DNA from: Karstenula rhodostoma CBS 690.94
Lineage: Eukaryota > Ascomycota > Dothideomycetes > Pleosporales > Didymosphaeriaceae
Assembly: GCA_010093485.1 (NCBI GenBank)
Contig: MU001501.1
Coordinates: 1,381,052 to 1,445,051 of the forward strand
Reading direction: 5' to 3'
DNA: 64,000 nt
Shown here: positions 24,150-35,910 of the stretch, in pieces
How positions within the stretch are numbered: the first letter of the stretch is position 1
Layout of the letters: each line of letters opens with the position of its first letter
The notes under the pieces: generated by a model
The model's database searches: none
What the model saw: the letters and a program-made list of their open reading frames with translations, nothing else
What the model was told of the DNA's origin: nothing
Translations under genes and position numbers: made by a program

Positions 24150-25126
24150 AGTTCTGTGGTATTGCGACCAGCGCAAACTAGCGAGACGTGATCGAGGCTG
24201 CCAGGCATGGCGACGACGGCTTTACACTCCAGGTGTTGACTTTTGCGTGTAACCGGCAAATCAGGCGGAATATATATATGTTACAGGCCTATCGGCCCCA
24301 TTCATGATAGTGCGAGGCCTGTGGCGCAGCGCATGCATGTGCGGCAAGGATGTGGAATGAAGAGCTCCGTGAAAGTGGAATGACGACGCAGGGCGTGATT
24401 GCGAGCTCAGTGGGCCATCAATCTTTTCATGCGTTGTCCAGTAACACTGGCACCTCTACAACTCTCGTCAAATCACACTAACTTCTACGAGCGCTCTCTG
24501 ACCGCACGTGCAAAATAAGGCTGATAGACCATCTCGTGAGGCAGAGTGTATGCAAGCAGGGATACGCCCTACGGAAAAGCTAACTAGTCCTTCACTCCAA
24601 CATCAGCAACCAGCGCTGCTATTCGCTCACCTGGAACGGTCAGCTCGTATGGCGTCGTGATATTGATTGGTTTGTGCGACTGCTCTATCGATGCGGTCCC
24701 TTTCGAGACTGTGGGCAGATTTGCAGACATCATCGTCTAGCCATTCACATTGCATGGATCGGGTCGATGATTGCTGACTGTGGTGATGGTACATGATGAT
24801 GCTGCCACAAATAGAGGCGTGTGTAGGGTTGTTCTGATGCCAAGGAGGGTTGTCTGCGTGTTCAAGCGCGATTAATTTACCATGCGAGCTCATCGAACGA
24901 TACTGATTATCGAATCGCTGTCCGGCGATGTTGTAGCTTTTAGGTGTAAGGCGCCCCAGATGGCACGAGATCTGGCCGCGGCAGGCTGGGGTGAATGGCT
25001 TGGCAGACGACATCATTGGACGTCAGGTTGCCAGCACTCGAGAGCACCACCACCGAGCTTCGCACCTCACAACCACCAAAGCTTCCCAGGCGCCTCTCGA
25101 CACATTCCGCAGCTGATGCATTCAGC
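24150..25126. other. Intergenic region upstream of VPS41
   Basis: About 1 kb between divergent genes. The open frames here are short and overlap in opposing directions. It is likely the promoter region of both flanking genes. No specific site recognised. Confidence 0.5.
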
Positions 25127-28100
25127 ATGGCTGCGGACTCAACCCAGGACGAGCCCGGAGCGGCCGTGCGCGACGAACAGAAGCCGAGCAATGGAAAGCA
25201 CGCCGCGCACGAGTCGGAGAGCGAAGACGACGATGAGGACGAGGCGGACGAGGAGCCGAAGCTCAAGTACACGCGTCTGACGAGCAGTTTGGCGCCCGTG
25301 TACAGGAACGGCGACGCGACAAGCTCCTTTCTGGTCGCCGGCGACAAAATGGTAGGGCGCATGCTTCCGCCTCCACACCTCCATTCGTCGCAGAGCATAT
25401 GCTGAGTTCCAGGTAGATTGTAGGCAGCCATAATGGAAACATCGTGAGTCCCGCCTAGTGCTCCAAGCTTCGTGATGTGCGTATTGACGGTGCTAGCACA
25501 TCCTGAGCGTCCCCACCTTTCAACCGCTCCGCAACTACAACGCCCACCCGTCGGCCTCGGTCACTGCGCTGTCCGTATCGCCATTTCCGCCTCCGGTTGC
25601 TGCCCTCCAGTCAAGTTCCCCGGGCAGATACATCGATGGCTCAGAAACCCCGCAGCGTCCACCCCCGGGACAGTCGCCGCGCACGCCCCGCCAGCAGCCT
25701 CTCGTACCCGCAATCCCCTCGAACCAGATCTACATCGCATCTGCGTCAATAGACGGCCATGTCTGTGTATCCTCGTTGGTCGACCCGAAAGACGTCACGT
25801 TGAGGAATTTTGCCCGTCCAGTGCAGGCGGTGGCCTTGTCGCCCGAATACAAGTCCGATCGACAATACCTTTCCGGTGGACTGGCTGGCGAGCTGATCCT
25901 TACAACTGGCGGGCAGGCGGGTGTCCGCTCCAATGCGAACACAAGCCACGCTTCTCACGCAGCACAAGGCTGGCTTGGAGCCATCGGTCTGGGAGGCAAC
26001 AGCGGCAAGGACAACATCCTCCATTCGGGCGAGGGCACCATCAGTACAATCAAGTGGTCGCTGTCCGGAAAGTTTGTGGCATGGGTCAATGAGCATGGCA
26101 TTCGGATAATGCGAACAAACCTGCATCTCGAGGGAAACGACTCGGATGCTGCGTGGAAGAGAATAGGCTTTATCGAAAAGCCGAACCGCAAAATCTGGGA
26201 AGAGATGGCGGGTGTTTGGAAGGCGCGCTTAGAGTGGGTGGATGACCAGCAGCTCGAGTCAGATGACGACGCGATCATGAAAATGAACAATAGCAATGCC
26301 ACCGAGAAACCAGATGCTACACTACCACATCACCGCAGTTCGGAAAAGAAGTCACAGCCCACCAAGAAGAGTCGCAAGCTCGAGAAGCTGGTCATCGGCT
26401 GGGGAGACGCAGCCTGGATAGTCCACGTCAATCCTGGAGGCTCAGGCGTCGGCAGGGACGTTGGCGAGAGATCGGTGGGAAGCGCCGAGATTGTCCATTT
26501 GTGCGTACCAACCTTCCGGAACTATACAAAAACTGACAGTAAAGCGACAGCCTTCGTTTCGATGATTGCATTGTTTCTGGCATATCGCTCTATACCCCTT
26601 CCTTACTTCTTGTTCTTGCGTATCGAACTCGCGATGACGACGACAATCCCATTTCTCAGGATGCTACTCCGAAGCGCGGCATGCTTAGGCGTCACAACGG
26701 TCTTTCGCCCGAGCTGAAATTGATCGACGCGGCTACCTCTGACGAGGTTGAAGTGGATTCATTAAGTGTAAGCCGGTTTGAGAGTCTCTCTGCAGCCGAC
26801 TATCATCTCGGTACGCTGTACGTGCCCCATCCGAAGGTTCTTACACCCGCACAAAAAAGTGCGATAGAAGCAATCGGTGGCGGCATTTGGGATGCGACCC
26901 TGGGCGCCGCCCGGATATTCAGCTCAGGCGCAAGTATGGTCAGTATGCCAAGTAGCGCGGACGTAAGGGCACCGTCTGTCTCCTCTTCTGGGAACATATC
27001 CACGTCAGTTGCAGGAAAGAGACTGCTGCAGGCACATCCAAATGCGGCTGGCCCTGGCCTCAAAGTGTTCATCCAAAGCCCGTACGACTGTGTGCTGGCG
27101 ATAAAACGAGACTTGTCAGACCACTTCAACTGGGAGGTTGAGCACGAGAACTACAAAGATGCATGGGAACTACTCGAGGATCATCCGGAGATCGCTGCGT
27201 CTGCCACACAAGCTACCACGGAATCTTCCCCCGCCAGCACTCCTTCCAGGAAGCCGGGCAGCTTACAAGAGTTTTTTGCCGACGAGGATGCTTCACAGAC
27301 AACCCTATCTGCCACACGCACAAATCAAAATTCCGCAGTGGAAAAGGAAAAGAGGCGGATAGGCGACCTGTGGGTGCAGCAGCTCGTCAAGTCTGGAAAC
27401 TGGAAGCAGGCTGGTGAAGTCGCTGGCCGCGTGCTAGGCTCTTCCCAGCGATGGGAACACTGGGTCTGGAAGTTCGCCGAAAAGGATCATTTCAATGAGA
27501 TTGCGCCACACATGCCAAAGAAGCAAATGCAGCCGCCGCTGCCTTCCACCATCTACGAAGTCGTTCTCGGTCACTACATCATCCACGACCGCATACGGTT
27601 CAAGCACTTGCTGGAAGACTGGGATACAGCGCTCTTCGACACGGGTATCGTCATTGAAGCCATCAAGAGCAAGTTGGTCGGAGGCGACATAACTGAAGAC
27701 TCAATAGAAGGCAATGGGCAGGGCCGAGACTGGCGGATATTACTGGACGCACTGGCGAAGCTTTATCTGGCCGAGGGGCATCAGCGCGATGCTTTACGCT
27801 GCTACATTCGACTGCAGAACGCAGATGCGGCTATGGACTTGATCAGAGACTTCCATCTCGTGGAAGCTATACGAGACGACATCCCAGGCTTCATACTGCT
27901 CCGCGTGTCAAAAGAGCAGATGGAGTCAGCTTCGCTTGACGAGCTGGAGGAGTCATCTTCTGAGGCTGTTGGGGTCTTGGTCGACGAAGCAACCCGTGGC
28001 AATGTGCCTGCTCCTGAAGTAGTTGAACAACTACAGCGAAAAGGCGATTCGTTCCAACCATTCCTGTTCTTTTACCTAAGATCGATGTGGAGACCGGAGA

Positions 28101-29320
28101 GTCAAGAGCGGAAAGGCAGGACGGCAAAGGATCGCGTCAATGCAGGGAGACTGGCCGTGGATGGGAAGCACATCGCAGAAGAGTTCGCTGACTTGATGGT
28201 TGGGTTGTTCGCCGAATACGATCGCGAGCTACTCTTGAGGTACCTGCGTGAGTCGCAGGCGTACGACCTAAGCAAGGCGACCAGTATCTGTGAAAGCAGA
28301 CAGTACATCCCTGAGCTTGTGTAAGCAACTTTCACGACTCCAAGGATATTTCAAGGCTAACTTTGTTCCAGCTACATCCTCTCGAAAACCGGTCAGACCA
28401 AGCGCGCTTTGTACCTGATCATCGATAAGCTGTCTGATGTCAGCTTCGCAATTTCATTTGCCAAAGAACAGGATGATCCAGACCTCTGGAACGACCTGCT
28501 CGAGTTCTCCATGGATAAGCCGCACTTCATTCGCGGCCTCCTCGCAGAGGTCGGAACCGCTATCAATCCCGTCCAGCTAGTCCGGCGCATTCCCGAAGGC
28601 CTAGAGATCGAGGGCCTGAGAGACGGCATTCGTCGCATGGTGCGCGAGTACGAGATCCAGTACTCCATCTCAGAGGGCGTGGCCAAAGTACTCAGAGGAG
28701 AGGTGGCAACAGGCATGGGCGTCCTTCGCGCGGGCCAGAAGCGCGGCGTCAAGTTCGAGGTTATACCTTTCGACAATGAGGACTCACCCGACCCTTCGCT
28801 TGAGAAGCAGCAATCAGGCCTGTCTGAAAAGTTGAAGCCAGGCAAAAAAGTGGGCATAGAAACCAAAGGCATCGACCCTCTTACTGCAGCGAAAGTTGCA
28901 AATGACGACACCACCACTGCACCCTCCTCTCACACTAACGCCATTGCCGGTATCCAGCCAGGCCCATCACCACCTACTGGCGATGCCCCTCCCGGCCACT
29001 GCACAGGCTGCCACAAACCGTTCACGCTCCCCACTGCGGAAGAAGAAATGTTTACCGAGGGCCCTGTCCCACCTTCGCGCGACACGCTCGTAGGGTTTGC
29101 ATGCGGCCACGTGTTCCACCTATCCTGCCTCTTGCCCAAGACGAGCGCGAGTGCAAGCGTAGCGGCAACATTACAGCAGCAGCTCGCGAGTGATGCTGAA
29201 GATAGCGGACGCTGGACGAGGAGCGTCGGTGCCAAGGTGGCGCATGCGCATATAATCAAGAGAGCGGTGGGGGCAGGGTGTGTGGTTTGTAGAGAAAGGG
29301 ACGCAATTGTGGAGGAGTGA
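25127..29320 (+). CDS. VPS41: Vacuolar protein sorting-associated protein 41 (HOPS subunit)
   Basis: Five exons: 25127-25351, 25417-25443, 25497-26500, 26551-28320, 28372-29320, all with GT...AG introns of 50-65 bases, give about 1,324 residues. HOPS is the tether that drives Rab7-dependent fusion at the vacuole; Vps41 links it to the Rab and to AP-3 vesicles. The N-terminus is acidic (EDDDEDEADEE). A beta-propeller follows, with KMIVGSHNGNIHILSV and ISTIKWSLSGKFVAW. Then come the clathrin-heavy-chain-type helical repeats (for example WKQAGEVAGRVLGSSQRWEHW and RTKRALYL-type helices). A C-terminal RING-H2 (about residues 1218-1318) has CTGC, CGHVFH, C and CVVC. Length and order match fungal Vps41. 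A Gly/Pro-rich insert in the propeller (about residues 115-150) is typical of filamentous fungi. The frame is intact. Confidence 0.95.
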
Positions 29321-29836
29321 CGACTTGGGATAGAGATGAAGGGTGTATAGGTGAAGGTTTTGGGCGGTGTATATATCTGGATTCTGGATACCGCGGGAGG
29401 CACTTCTCCAGAACTGTGTTAGTAGACTTGAGCGCTCTCGCTGCTGTTCTACAGTAATCGCGTGCGTAGTAGCATTGAACCAATAATATTGAACGGAAGA
29501 CTGCACCTGTCGTACAGCGATTTGGGGGCCTGAACGGAAAGCTGGTACCTGACTCTGACGGGAAGGTGAACACCGGCGATACAGTATTAGGTCAAGATTT
29601 TAAACTTGTATAGTAGCCTGAGTCACTCTAGGATTAACTATTCTATATTCGTCGGCGAAGGCCTTACCTTACATCCATTTAGTCTTCTTGTTCCCATGAG
29701 AGCCTGAGTGACATCATTGCTAGGCAGCACTCGCTAGCTCGCTAGAGTAAGGCGGACGTCGACCACCAACTCCTGCAATGCGTATAAACCCAGCATCTCC
29801 AATTAAGCACAACGTGAACACCTGGCGTCCAACACC
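29321..29836. other. Intergenic region with MITE-like element
   Basis: Contains the VPS41 3' end, MITE copy 2 (29553-29702) and the promoter of the F-box gene. Nothing else seen. Confidence 0.6.
29553..29702 (+). mobile_element. MITE-like element, copy 2 (150 bp) with 5-bp target duplication
   Basis: Starts CTCTGACGGGAA and ends TTCCCATGAGAG (reverse complement CTCTCATGGGAA), an inverted repeat of 12 bases with 10 matches. It is flanked by CCTGA at 29548-29552 and again at 29703-29707. The interior matches copy 1 at 18025-18171. Non-coding. Confidence 0.82.
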
Positions 29837-31273
29837 ATGCAGCGCACTCAAGTCTCCCGCCTGGAATCTCTTCCAAGCGAGTTGTTCCTCAGCATCACCG
29901 AATACGCGGGCTTCGATGGACGTCTCAGCCTAAGTGCCGCAAACTCCAATTGCCGCTCTCTGCTCTTGCAAAGTATCTTCCGGACATTGAGGGTTACCAG
30001 CGATGAAGAAGAGGCGGACGAGGTACTTAAGCTCGCGAAGAGGATTGGTGGTAACGTGAGGGCGATAGCGTTTCATGGGACGGCTGGGCCGAATTTGAGT
30101 GAAGAGGGCAAACGGGATGAAGTCGAAGACAATACACACCCATCTCCAAAAACCCCGCGGGATAGCAGCATCCCAGAACAAGTACTCCCCGCACCAGCCG
30201 CGGCCCTCCTCAGCGGCGCCCACCTCCCCAATGCATCCACGCTCATCGTCCACTTCGCCTTCGACTTCGAGAACAACGACCTCGGCGACGGCATCTGGGA
30301 CTCCCGCGACGACCTCAGCGACGGCTCATCAATGTACGTCTTCACAGTCCCAGAAACAAACCAAGCCATGCTCGCAGAATCCGAAGCCGAGTTCCCCTGG
30401 CGCAGACTCATGTCCCAGACGTGGGGCGCCGCCAGCCAGAACAAAAACATCACCTCTCTCGTAGTGGGAGATCTTATTCCCAAGGCTGTGACATCCTGGT
30501 TTGACTCGCAGTGGGCGCGTTTCCTGTCCCAGCTCTCGGACGCGGATATCCAGCTCTGGGGCGGCGACAACGGCGCCGGGTGGGAGGTCGGCACGCTAGA
30601 CGGATACATGTATTTCGTTTCGCAGCTGGACCGCTATTTCCTAGGCGCCATGACGAACGTGAAGAAGCTGCGGTTGAGCTGCTACGAGCACGGTCCGCTG
30701 GGGTCGCGCTGGACGGACGTCGAGGATACGATGGCGCTGCGGGTACGCTCGGGCTGCTTGCCGCGGCTCGAGGAGCTGAGGCTGGAGTACGCGGCTATAT
30801 GCCCAGAGCTTGGGGAGTTTTTGGTGGCGAGGGGGGAGACGTTGAGGAAGGTCGCGCTGCATGAGTGCTTTGCGTCGAGAGAGTACCGCGTGGACGAGGA
30901 GGATGTGAGGATGACGTGGGCAGAGTTGTTCTCTGCGCTGCGAGCTGCCCGTCCCACCTACGACTCCTTCACCGTCACGAACGACGCTCCGCCGCCGCTG
31001 ACGTTCAAGGAGTGGCAGAGGAGCAAGGACGGAGGTGGAGGTGGCGAGGGGAAGGACGCAGATGACGAGGAAGAGAGTGAGGGGGTCAAGAGTGTGAGGG
31101 CAGAGATGGCAAGGCATCCGGAGAAGATGCTTTTTATGTATGCGACATTGACGGACAAGTATGGAGATCGGTGGCCGGAACTGGACGTTATCAGGACGCA
31201 CTTTCAGGCGGGCAAGGATATGGAAGAGTTTGGGAAGCTGATGCGTCTTGTCGGAAAATCAGGCGAAGCATGA
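29837..31273 (+). CDS. F-box domain protein
   Basis: Single exon, 478 residues. The N-terminus has an F-box-like motif, LESLPSELFLSITEYAGFDG...LSLSAANSNCRSLL (residues about 10-50), which in other proteins binds Skp1 in SCF ubiquitin ligases. The remainder has leucine-rich segments without clear repeats (for example VKKLRLSCYEH, LEELRLEYAAICPELGEFL). An acidic, glycine-rich low-complexity insert (GGGGGEGKDADDEEESEG) lies at about residues 398-417. This is the usual architecture of orphan ascomycete F-box proteins; the substrate is unknown. A CACC-ATG context supports the start. It converges with OTU1, whose stop lies about 230 bases downstream. Confidence 0.8.
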   Translation: MQRTQVSRLESLPSELFLSITEYAGFDGRLSLSAANSNCRSLLLQSIFRTLRVTSDEEEADEVLKLAKRIGGNVRAIAFHGTAGPNLSEEGKRDEVEDNTHPSPKTPRDSSIPEQVLPAPAAALLSGAHLPNASTLIVHFAFDFENNDLGDGIWDSRDDLSDGSSMYVFTVPETNQAMLAESEAEFPWRRLMSQTWGAASQNKNITSLVVGDLIPKAVTSWFDSQWARFLSQLSDADIQLWGGDNGAGWEVGTLDGYMYFVSQLDRYFLGAMTNVKKLRLSCYEHGPLGSRWTDVEDTMALRVRSGCLPRLEELRLEYAAICPELGEFLVARGETLRKVALHECFASREYRVDEEDVRMTWAELFSALRAARPTYDSFTVTNDAPPPLTFKEWQRSKDGGGGGEGKDADDEEESEGVKSVRAEMARHPEKMLFMYATLTDKYGDRWPELDVIRTHFQAGKDMEEFGKLMRLVGKSGEA

Positions 31274-31500
31274 CCGATGGCAGTGGAAGTGCAGACAAAC
31301 ATTCTGCACTATGTATTACGGTCTCCCACACGTTTCAGTTTGTAATGATGGATCGCTTTCATGCTATATGAGAAACCCACGGAGTGCTCCCTGGGTATAT
31401 GTGCCATCGGACTTGAACTTATATACACGTCTTGTAGATAGACCTGGAAAATATGCAACTCCAACCATTCGTTCTATTTACACTGTACGAAGGTCTTCCC

Positions 31501-32478
31501 CTAGTCGGCCTCGCCGAACTCATAGTGGCCCGTCTCAGTTGCGTGTTCCGTGGCGCCCCTCTCTCCCGCACCCTTCCACCCGCAGATGTTGCACTTGATG
31601 CCGAATTTGTTTGTATCTGTGTAGTAATGCTTCTTCCGGAGCTCTGCACACAGGAGCTTCGCCGCCTCCAGATACTCGTTGTCTGCAGAATCGAAGAGCT
31701 TGACATCGTTATCTGTATCCAGGGTTGATGCGCCGTTTGGCACGAAAGCCATCGTGTCATAGTGGATCCCCGAGTAGACCAGTATGCACCGCTTCGGCCT
31801 GCCCTCATTGAACGAGTCGACGCGTAGATCCTGCACGTTGATACTCGCAATCTCCACATCGAACTCCTTCGAAAGAATGCTGAGCTCGATACCGCCGCCC
31901 CAAGAATCCGAGTACGAGATCCACTGACAGTACTCGTCCGGTTTCCGGTCGAGGACTGCCTCATTGTAGGTTTCGGGGTCGGCTTGTATAGCTTGTGCAA
32001 TGAGCGAGCGCAGTTCGGTCATCGAGTCCAGAGACGATGACAAGACCGCGGTTCCGAGAGCGCGGAACATGCAGCTGTTGTCGTCAGGCATGACCCTCAA
32101 GACCATTGTGCCTCCTCGCGAGGGGAGCGATATCTCGGGAGTCTCCTTCAATGCCTCGCTCTGCTTGCTCTTCAACGAGAGCGGTGCCGACTTGTTCTGT
32201 TCCTCCTGTTTTGCCTGGACTTCGCTAGGGTCGCCGGTCGCTTGCCCCAGGACCATTATTTGTGCGCCGTTGAGCTTGAGATCGGTCTCGCTGAGTCGAG
32301 TGCTCATGCCGTATAATGCCGGGTCGAGTGGTTGTGGCGGAAAGCCCCATTTGAGGTCGAAAAGGGGGAGGTTTGTGGTCGTAGCGATCGAGGACAGAAG
32401 GTCTGATACCGCGGCATTGTCGTCGAGGGAGATGGTGTGCTGGCCATCGGGCGCGCGTAGGCGTATCCGAATGGGCAT
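31501..32478 (-). CDS. OTU1: OTU-family deubiquitinase, Otu1/YOD1 type
   Basis: Single exon, 325 residues, ATG at 32478. In other organisms Otu1 works with Cdc48/p97, trimming ubiquitin chains on its substrates in the cytosol and at the ER. The order of domains fits: a UBX-like N-terminus (residues 1-78, MPIRIRLRAPDG...), an acidic/Lys linker, the OTU core (about 125-265) with catalytic Cys136 in MPDDNSCMFRA and His239 in YSGIHYD, and a C-terminal C2H2 finger (Cys296, Cys299, His312, His318). All expected catalytic residues are visible. It is divergent from the RSC1-type gene across about 550 bases, so a shared promoter region is likely. Confidence 0.94.
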   Translation of the reverse strand: MPIRIRLRAPDGQHTISLDDNAAVSDLLSSIATTTNLPLFDLKWGFPPQPLDPALYGMSTRLSETDLKLNGAQIMVLGQATGDPSEVQAKQEEQNKSAPLSLKSKQSEALKETPEISLPSRGGTMVLRVMPDDNSCMFRALGTAVLSSSLDSMTELRSLIAQAIQADPETYNEAVLDRKPDEYCQWISYSDSWGGGIELSILSKEFDVEIASINVQDLRVDSFNEGRPKRCILVYSGIHYDTMAFVPNGASTLDTDNDVKLFDSADNEYLEAAKLLCAELRKKHYYTDTNKFGIKCNICGWKGAGERGATEHATETGHYEFGEAD

Positions 32479-33028
32479 TAAGGCGTGTGGCGTAGCAACA
32501 AGCGCTGAGAAAGTTGATGGCAGGTGCTGTGGTCCACAGACCTAGGGTCGCGTAGCCTTGCGCCTTTATATAGCGAGGCAGGCGAGGTTGGTGGGAGGTT
32601 GCGATTTCGAGGGAGGGGCAACACAGCAGTAGCTCAAGAAGGGAAGTGGGAACTTGGTTTGGGCGGAACGTTCGAGAACTGGAGTACAAGGCTACAAGAG
32701 GTCAAGTCAAGGCAAACTGAGGGATACGTGTCAAGCCAAGCGGATTTTACGTGAAGCGAGTGCTTAACAATCACGATGTTGCGAAGGTTGACGGTTTCGG
32801 TGAACTTGCGGAAACGGCGTACCACAGACGGGCAGGCACGTCACACGCCACTTCCCTGCGCCGATCCATACCGGCTCAGTCACGTGGACAGCAGGAACGA
32901 GCGCACGGGCCGCGCCTTCGCAACGTCCACGCTTCCCAAGGTTCGCGACGCGCCGAGCCGTCGCGCACACTACCTCTGCCCGCGCATCGCCATCGCACAA
33001 TTGAAGAGAGACTGACACACACTCCGAG
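32479..33028. promoter_or_regulatory. Divergent promoter region between OTU1 and the RSC1-type gene
   Basis: About 550 bases between two divergent start codons. Open frames across it have no support. No specific operator or TATA recognised; inferred from position only. Confidence 0.5.
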
Positions 33029-35792
33029 ATGGCGTCCGGACGCGCTGAAAGCGACACGCCCATGCCGACAACCGAAACGGCCCCCGATGGCGCGACGTCG
33101 ACAGTCACCGACGAGGAATGGAAGGGCATGGCTGACGTCTTGACAAATGTCTACGCGCACCGAGTTGAAGAGTGAGTTTGGAGGCAATGCGCGACGAGAA
33201 TGTCAAGAACGCTAACGCAATGCGCAGCGGGTACGACCCCACGAAACTCTTCCAGCGCAAGGTTAACAAGCGCGCACTGCCCGACTACTACGAGGTTATC
33301 AAGGAGCCTATGGCGTTGAGCGAAATCAAGAAGAAGGTCGCGCAACAGGAATACAAGTCTTTCCCCGAGTTTGTACGCGACTTCGCCCTCATTCCACACA
33401 ATGCGCAGGTCTACAACAGGCAAGATTCGCAGGCATATGTCGATGCGCTGGAGGTCAAGAGGGCGCTTGAGCAGGAGTTACAGAAGCTGGTCGATGCAAA
33501 GATTGTGTCCGCAGACGTCACCAAGCTACCATACCTCGGCGAGATCCCAGAACAAGACCCGTTGCTGCCGGAAGAGGAAGAGGAAGAAGAGGAGGAAGAC
33601 GATGAGGAAGATGTTGATGAGGAGTTGGAGGAGGTCGACGTCGAAGATGAAGACGATGATGACGGGAAGCGAAGGAAGAGGCGCGGGCCTCGCTCGACCG
33701 CTGCCATCATGAAACGTGAAGCTGGCCGCGGAAAGGACGATGCGAAAGAGGACCCGGAGTCGCGAAAGAAGCGCGGGCGGCCGCCGCGGGTTGATACGCC
33801 CATGGAGGCCCGTATCAAGGCCATAATGAAGGCAATCCGGAAGCCGAGGAACTCGCAAAACAAGCTCATGGTGTCTGCGTTTGAGCGCATTCCAGACAAA
33901 GCCGCCATGCCTGAGTATCACGCCGAGATTAAGAGCCCGATGGCCATGGACGTGCTGAAGAGGAAGCTCAAGCGGAAGAAGTACCACTCCGTGGACCACT
34001 TCATGCAAGATGTCGAGCTCATGTTTGAGAACGCGAAGCAGTACAACGAGGAGGACAGCCAAATCTACAAGGATGCAGTGCACCTGCAAAAGGAGTCGCG
34101 CAAAGTTGCCGAGCAAGAAAAGGCAAAAGACGACTCGGAATTTGTCATGGAGGAGGGCCGAATCCCCATGCCCAACGGTATCCTGCACAATGGCGAGCTG
34201 TGGAAGGTCGGGGACTGGGTGCATATCCAAAACGCGAACGACTTGACGAAACCCATCGTAGCTCAGATCTATCGGACGTGGCAGGATGCGGAAGGCAGCA
34301 AGTGGGTGAACGCATGCTGGTACTACCGTCCCGAACAGACCGTGCACCGTTTCGACCGGCACTTCTTGGAGAACGAAGTGGTAAAGACTGGCCAATATCG
34401 CGATCACCCCATCGATGAAGTCGTAGACCGCTGTTTCGTCATGTTCGTCACACGATACAACAAGGGTCGCCCACGCGACTTCCCAACGGACAAGGAGATT
34501 TACGTCTGCGAGGCACGCTACAACGAAGAGAATCACAAGCTGAACAAGATCAAGACGTGGGCTAGTTGTTTACCGGACGAGGTTCGCGACAAAGACTACG
34601 TCATGGATCTGTTTGATGCACCTCGAAAGCTCAAAAAGATCCCCAGTCCAATCGCGTATCTGCTCAAAGACGAGCAGAAAGAGATAGACGACTTGCCAAA
34701 GCCCGAGTGGGGCGCTGAGAATGCGCCGCCAAAGATAGGTGCCGTTCACCGTCGCCCGCGCGACCCCAGGGTAAGTTTTGACAGCAATTGTTTGTTTTGC
34801 CCATACTGACTTACCAACAGGACTCTCCACCACCTGAACCAACACCTTCTCCACCACCGCAGCCCCCGCCAGCCCCAGTCATGCCTACGCCGTCGATACC
34901 AACCCCGCAGATAAACGGCTACGGCGACACGCGACAGCACTATCCGCTCGTGGCTCCGTCCCCATCACCCATGCCTGCGCCGACGCCACAGCTGCCCCAT
35001 ATGGCAAGTGCGTATGGTGTCGCGGCCCCAACATACCACACTCATTCACAATCGCCCGCTCCACATTCGTACCAGGCTGCACCTCAATCAACCGGCTACC
35101 AGGCCATCACCCCCAGCTTGCCGCTGTCTACGCCTCAGCCGCCCGCGGCCATACCACAGTATGCAACACCGCGGGCTCCCCCTTCGTATCAACAGCCTGC
35201 CATGCAACAGCCTCCTGGGGGGTACAGAGCACCGCAGCCAGTCGAGGTGTACGTCTTGCCGGATCACGCCAATGCTTCGATCCCTGTCGATGTTCGGGAG
35301 CAGTTCCAGCGAGACGAACAGGGCCGCGTATTGTTCTTCACAGCTCCCCCGGCCAACGACTCGGGCTTTGTCAAGGAGGAAGGCCAGGCTCTGGGACACT
35401 CGGCCCGCTACCTCGCCATGAGAGCAAAGCGTGATGGCCAGCGCGCGGCCAAACGGAAGGCCGATGAAGCTGGCGCGACGGAGCGCGAGGAAGCGGCGAA
35501 GAAAAGGCGCGAAGAGGCGGAAGAGAAACTGAAGAAGGATGTCGCAGCCCTCGGTGCCAAAGCCATAGACGCGCTTGGAGACCAGCTTGCCTTGGCTACG
35601 AAGAGCGAGCTGCGGGCGCTGCTGGGTAATGAGAAGGCAGGGGCGTTGGCGAAGAGCTTGGATCGGCTGGTGGAGGTGCAGGGCGAGGCGGTATCGAAGC
35701 GTCTCGCGAGGGAAGCCAAGGTGGAGCAGCAGAAGGCGGCTTCACAGAAGCGCATTACGGGCATGTCTGTCCGTTTGGAGGAGAAGATGTGA
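33029..35792 (+). CDS. RSC1: RSC chromatin-remodelling complex subunit, Rsc1/Rsc2 type (two bromodomains, AT-hook, BAH)
   Basis: Three exons, 33029-33171, 33228-34770 and 34821-35792, give about 885 residues. The ATG is followed by an acidic Thr-rich start. Domains in order: bromodomain 1 (about residues 48-150, PDYYEVIKEPMAL...), a long acidic run (about 162-203), an AT-hook (KKRGRPP, about 228-236), bromodomain 2 (about 245-345, MPEYHAEIKSPMAM), a BAH domain (about 371-490, ELWKVGDWVHIQ ... CWYYRPEQT), then a Pro/Gln-rich low-complexity region and a C-terminal charged coiled coil. This is the signature of yeast Rsc1/Rsc2, nuclear subunits that bind acetylated nucleosomes. The last 13 codons are duplicated beyond the stop (see findings). 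Filamentous fungi usually carry one such gene. Confidence 0.93.
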
Positions 35793-35910
35793 GCAGTGTT
35801 TTCTTTTACTCTGGCAGCATGGCGTTGCTGGCGGCATGCCTGTCCGTCTGGAGGAGAAGATGTGAGTAGTGTATCCTCTTTTGCCTTGCCAGCATGGCGT
35901 TGTTAGTGGG
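35755..35910 (+). repeat. Tandem duplication of about 80 bp over the stop codon of the RSC1-type gene
   Basis: From about 35759 the sequence GGGCATGTCTGTCCGTTTGG through AGAAGATGTGAGCAGTGT and the following CAGCATGGCGTTG is repeated from about 35833 with transitions and small differences. The first copy encodes the C-terminus and TGA. The second is outside the reading frame's end. Confidence 0.8.

Noticed and set aside
33411..34536. Long minus-strand frames opposite the RSC1-type gene
   Set aside because: Shadows of a highly supported gene; Ser/Leu runs are antisense of the acidic stretch.
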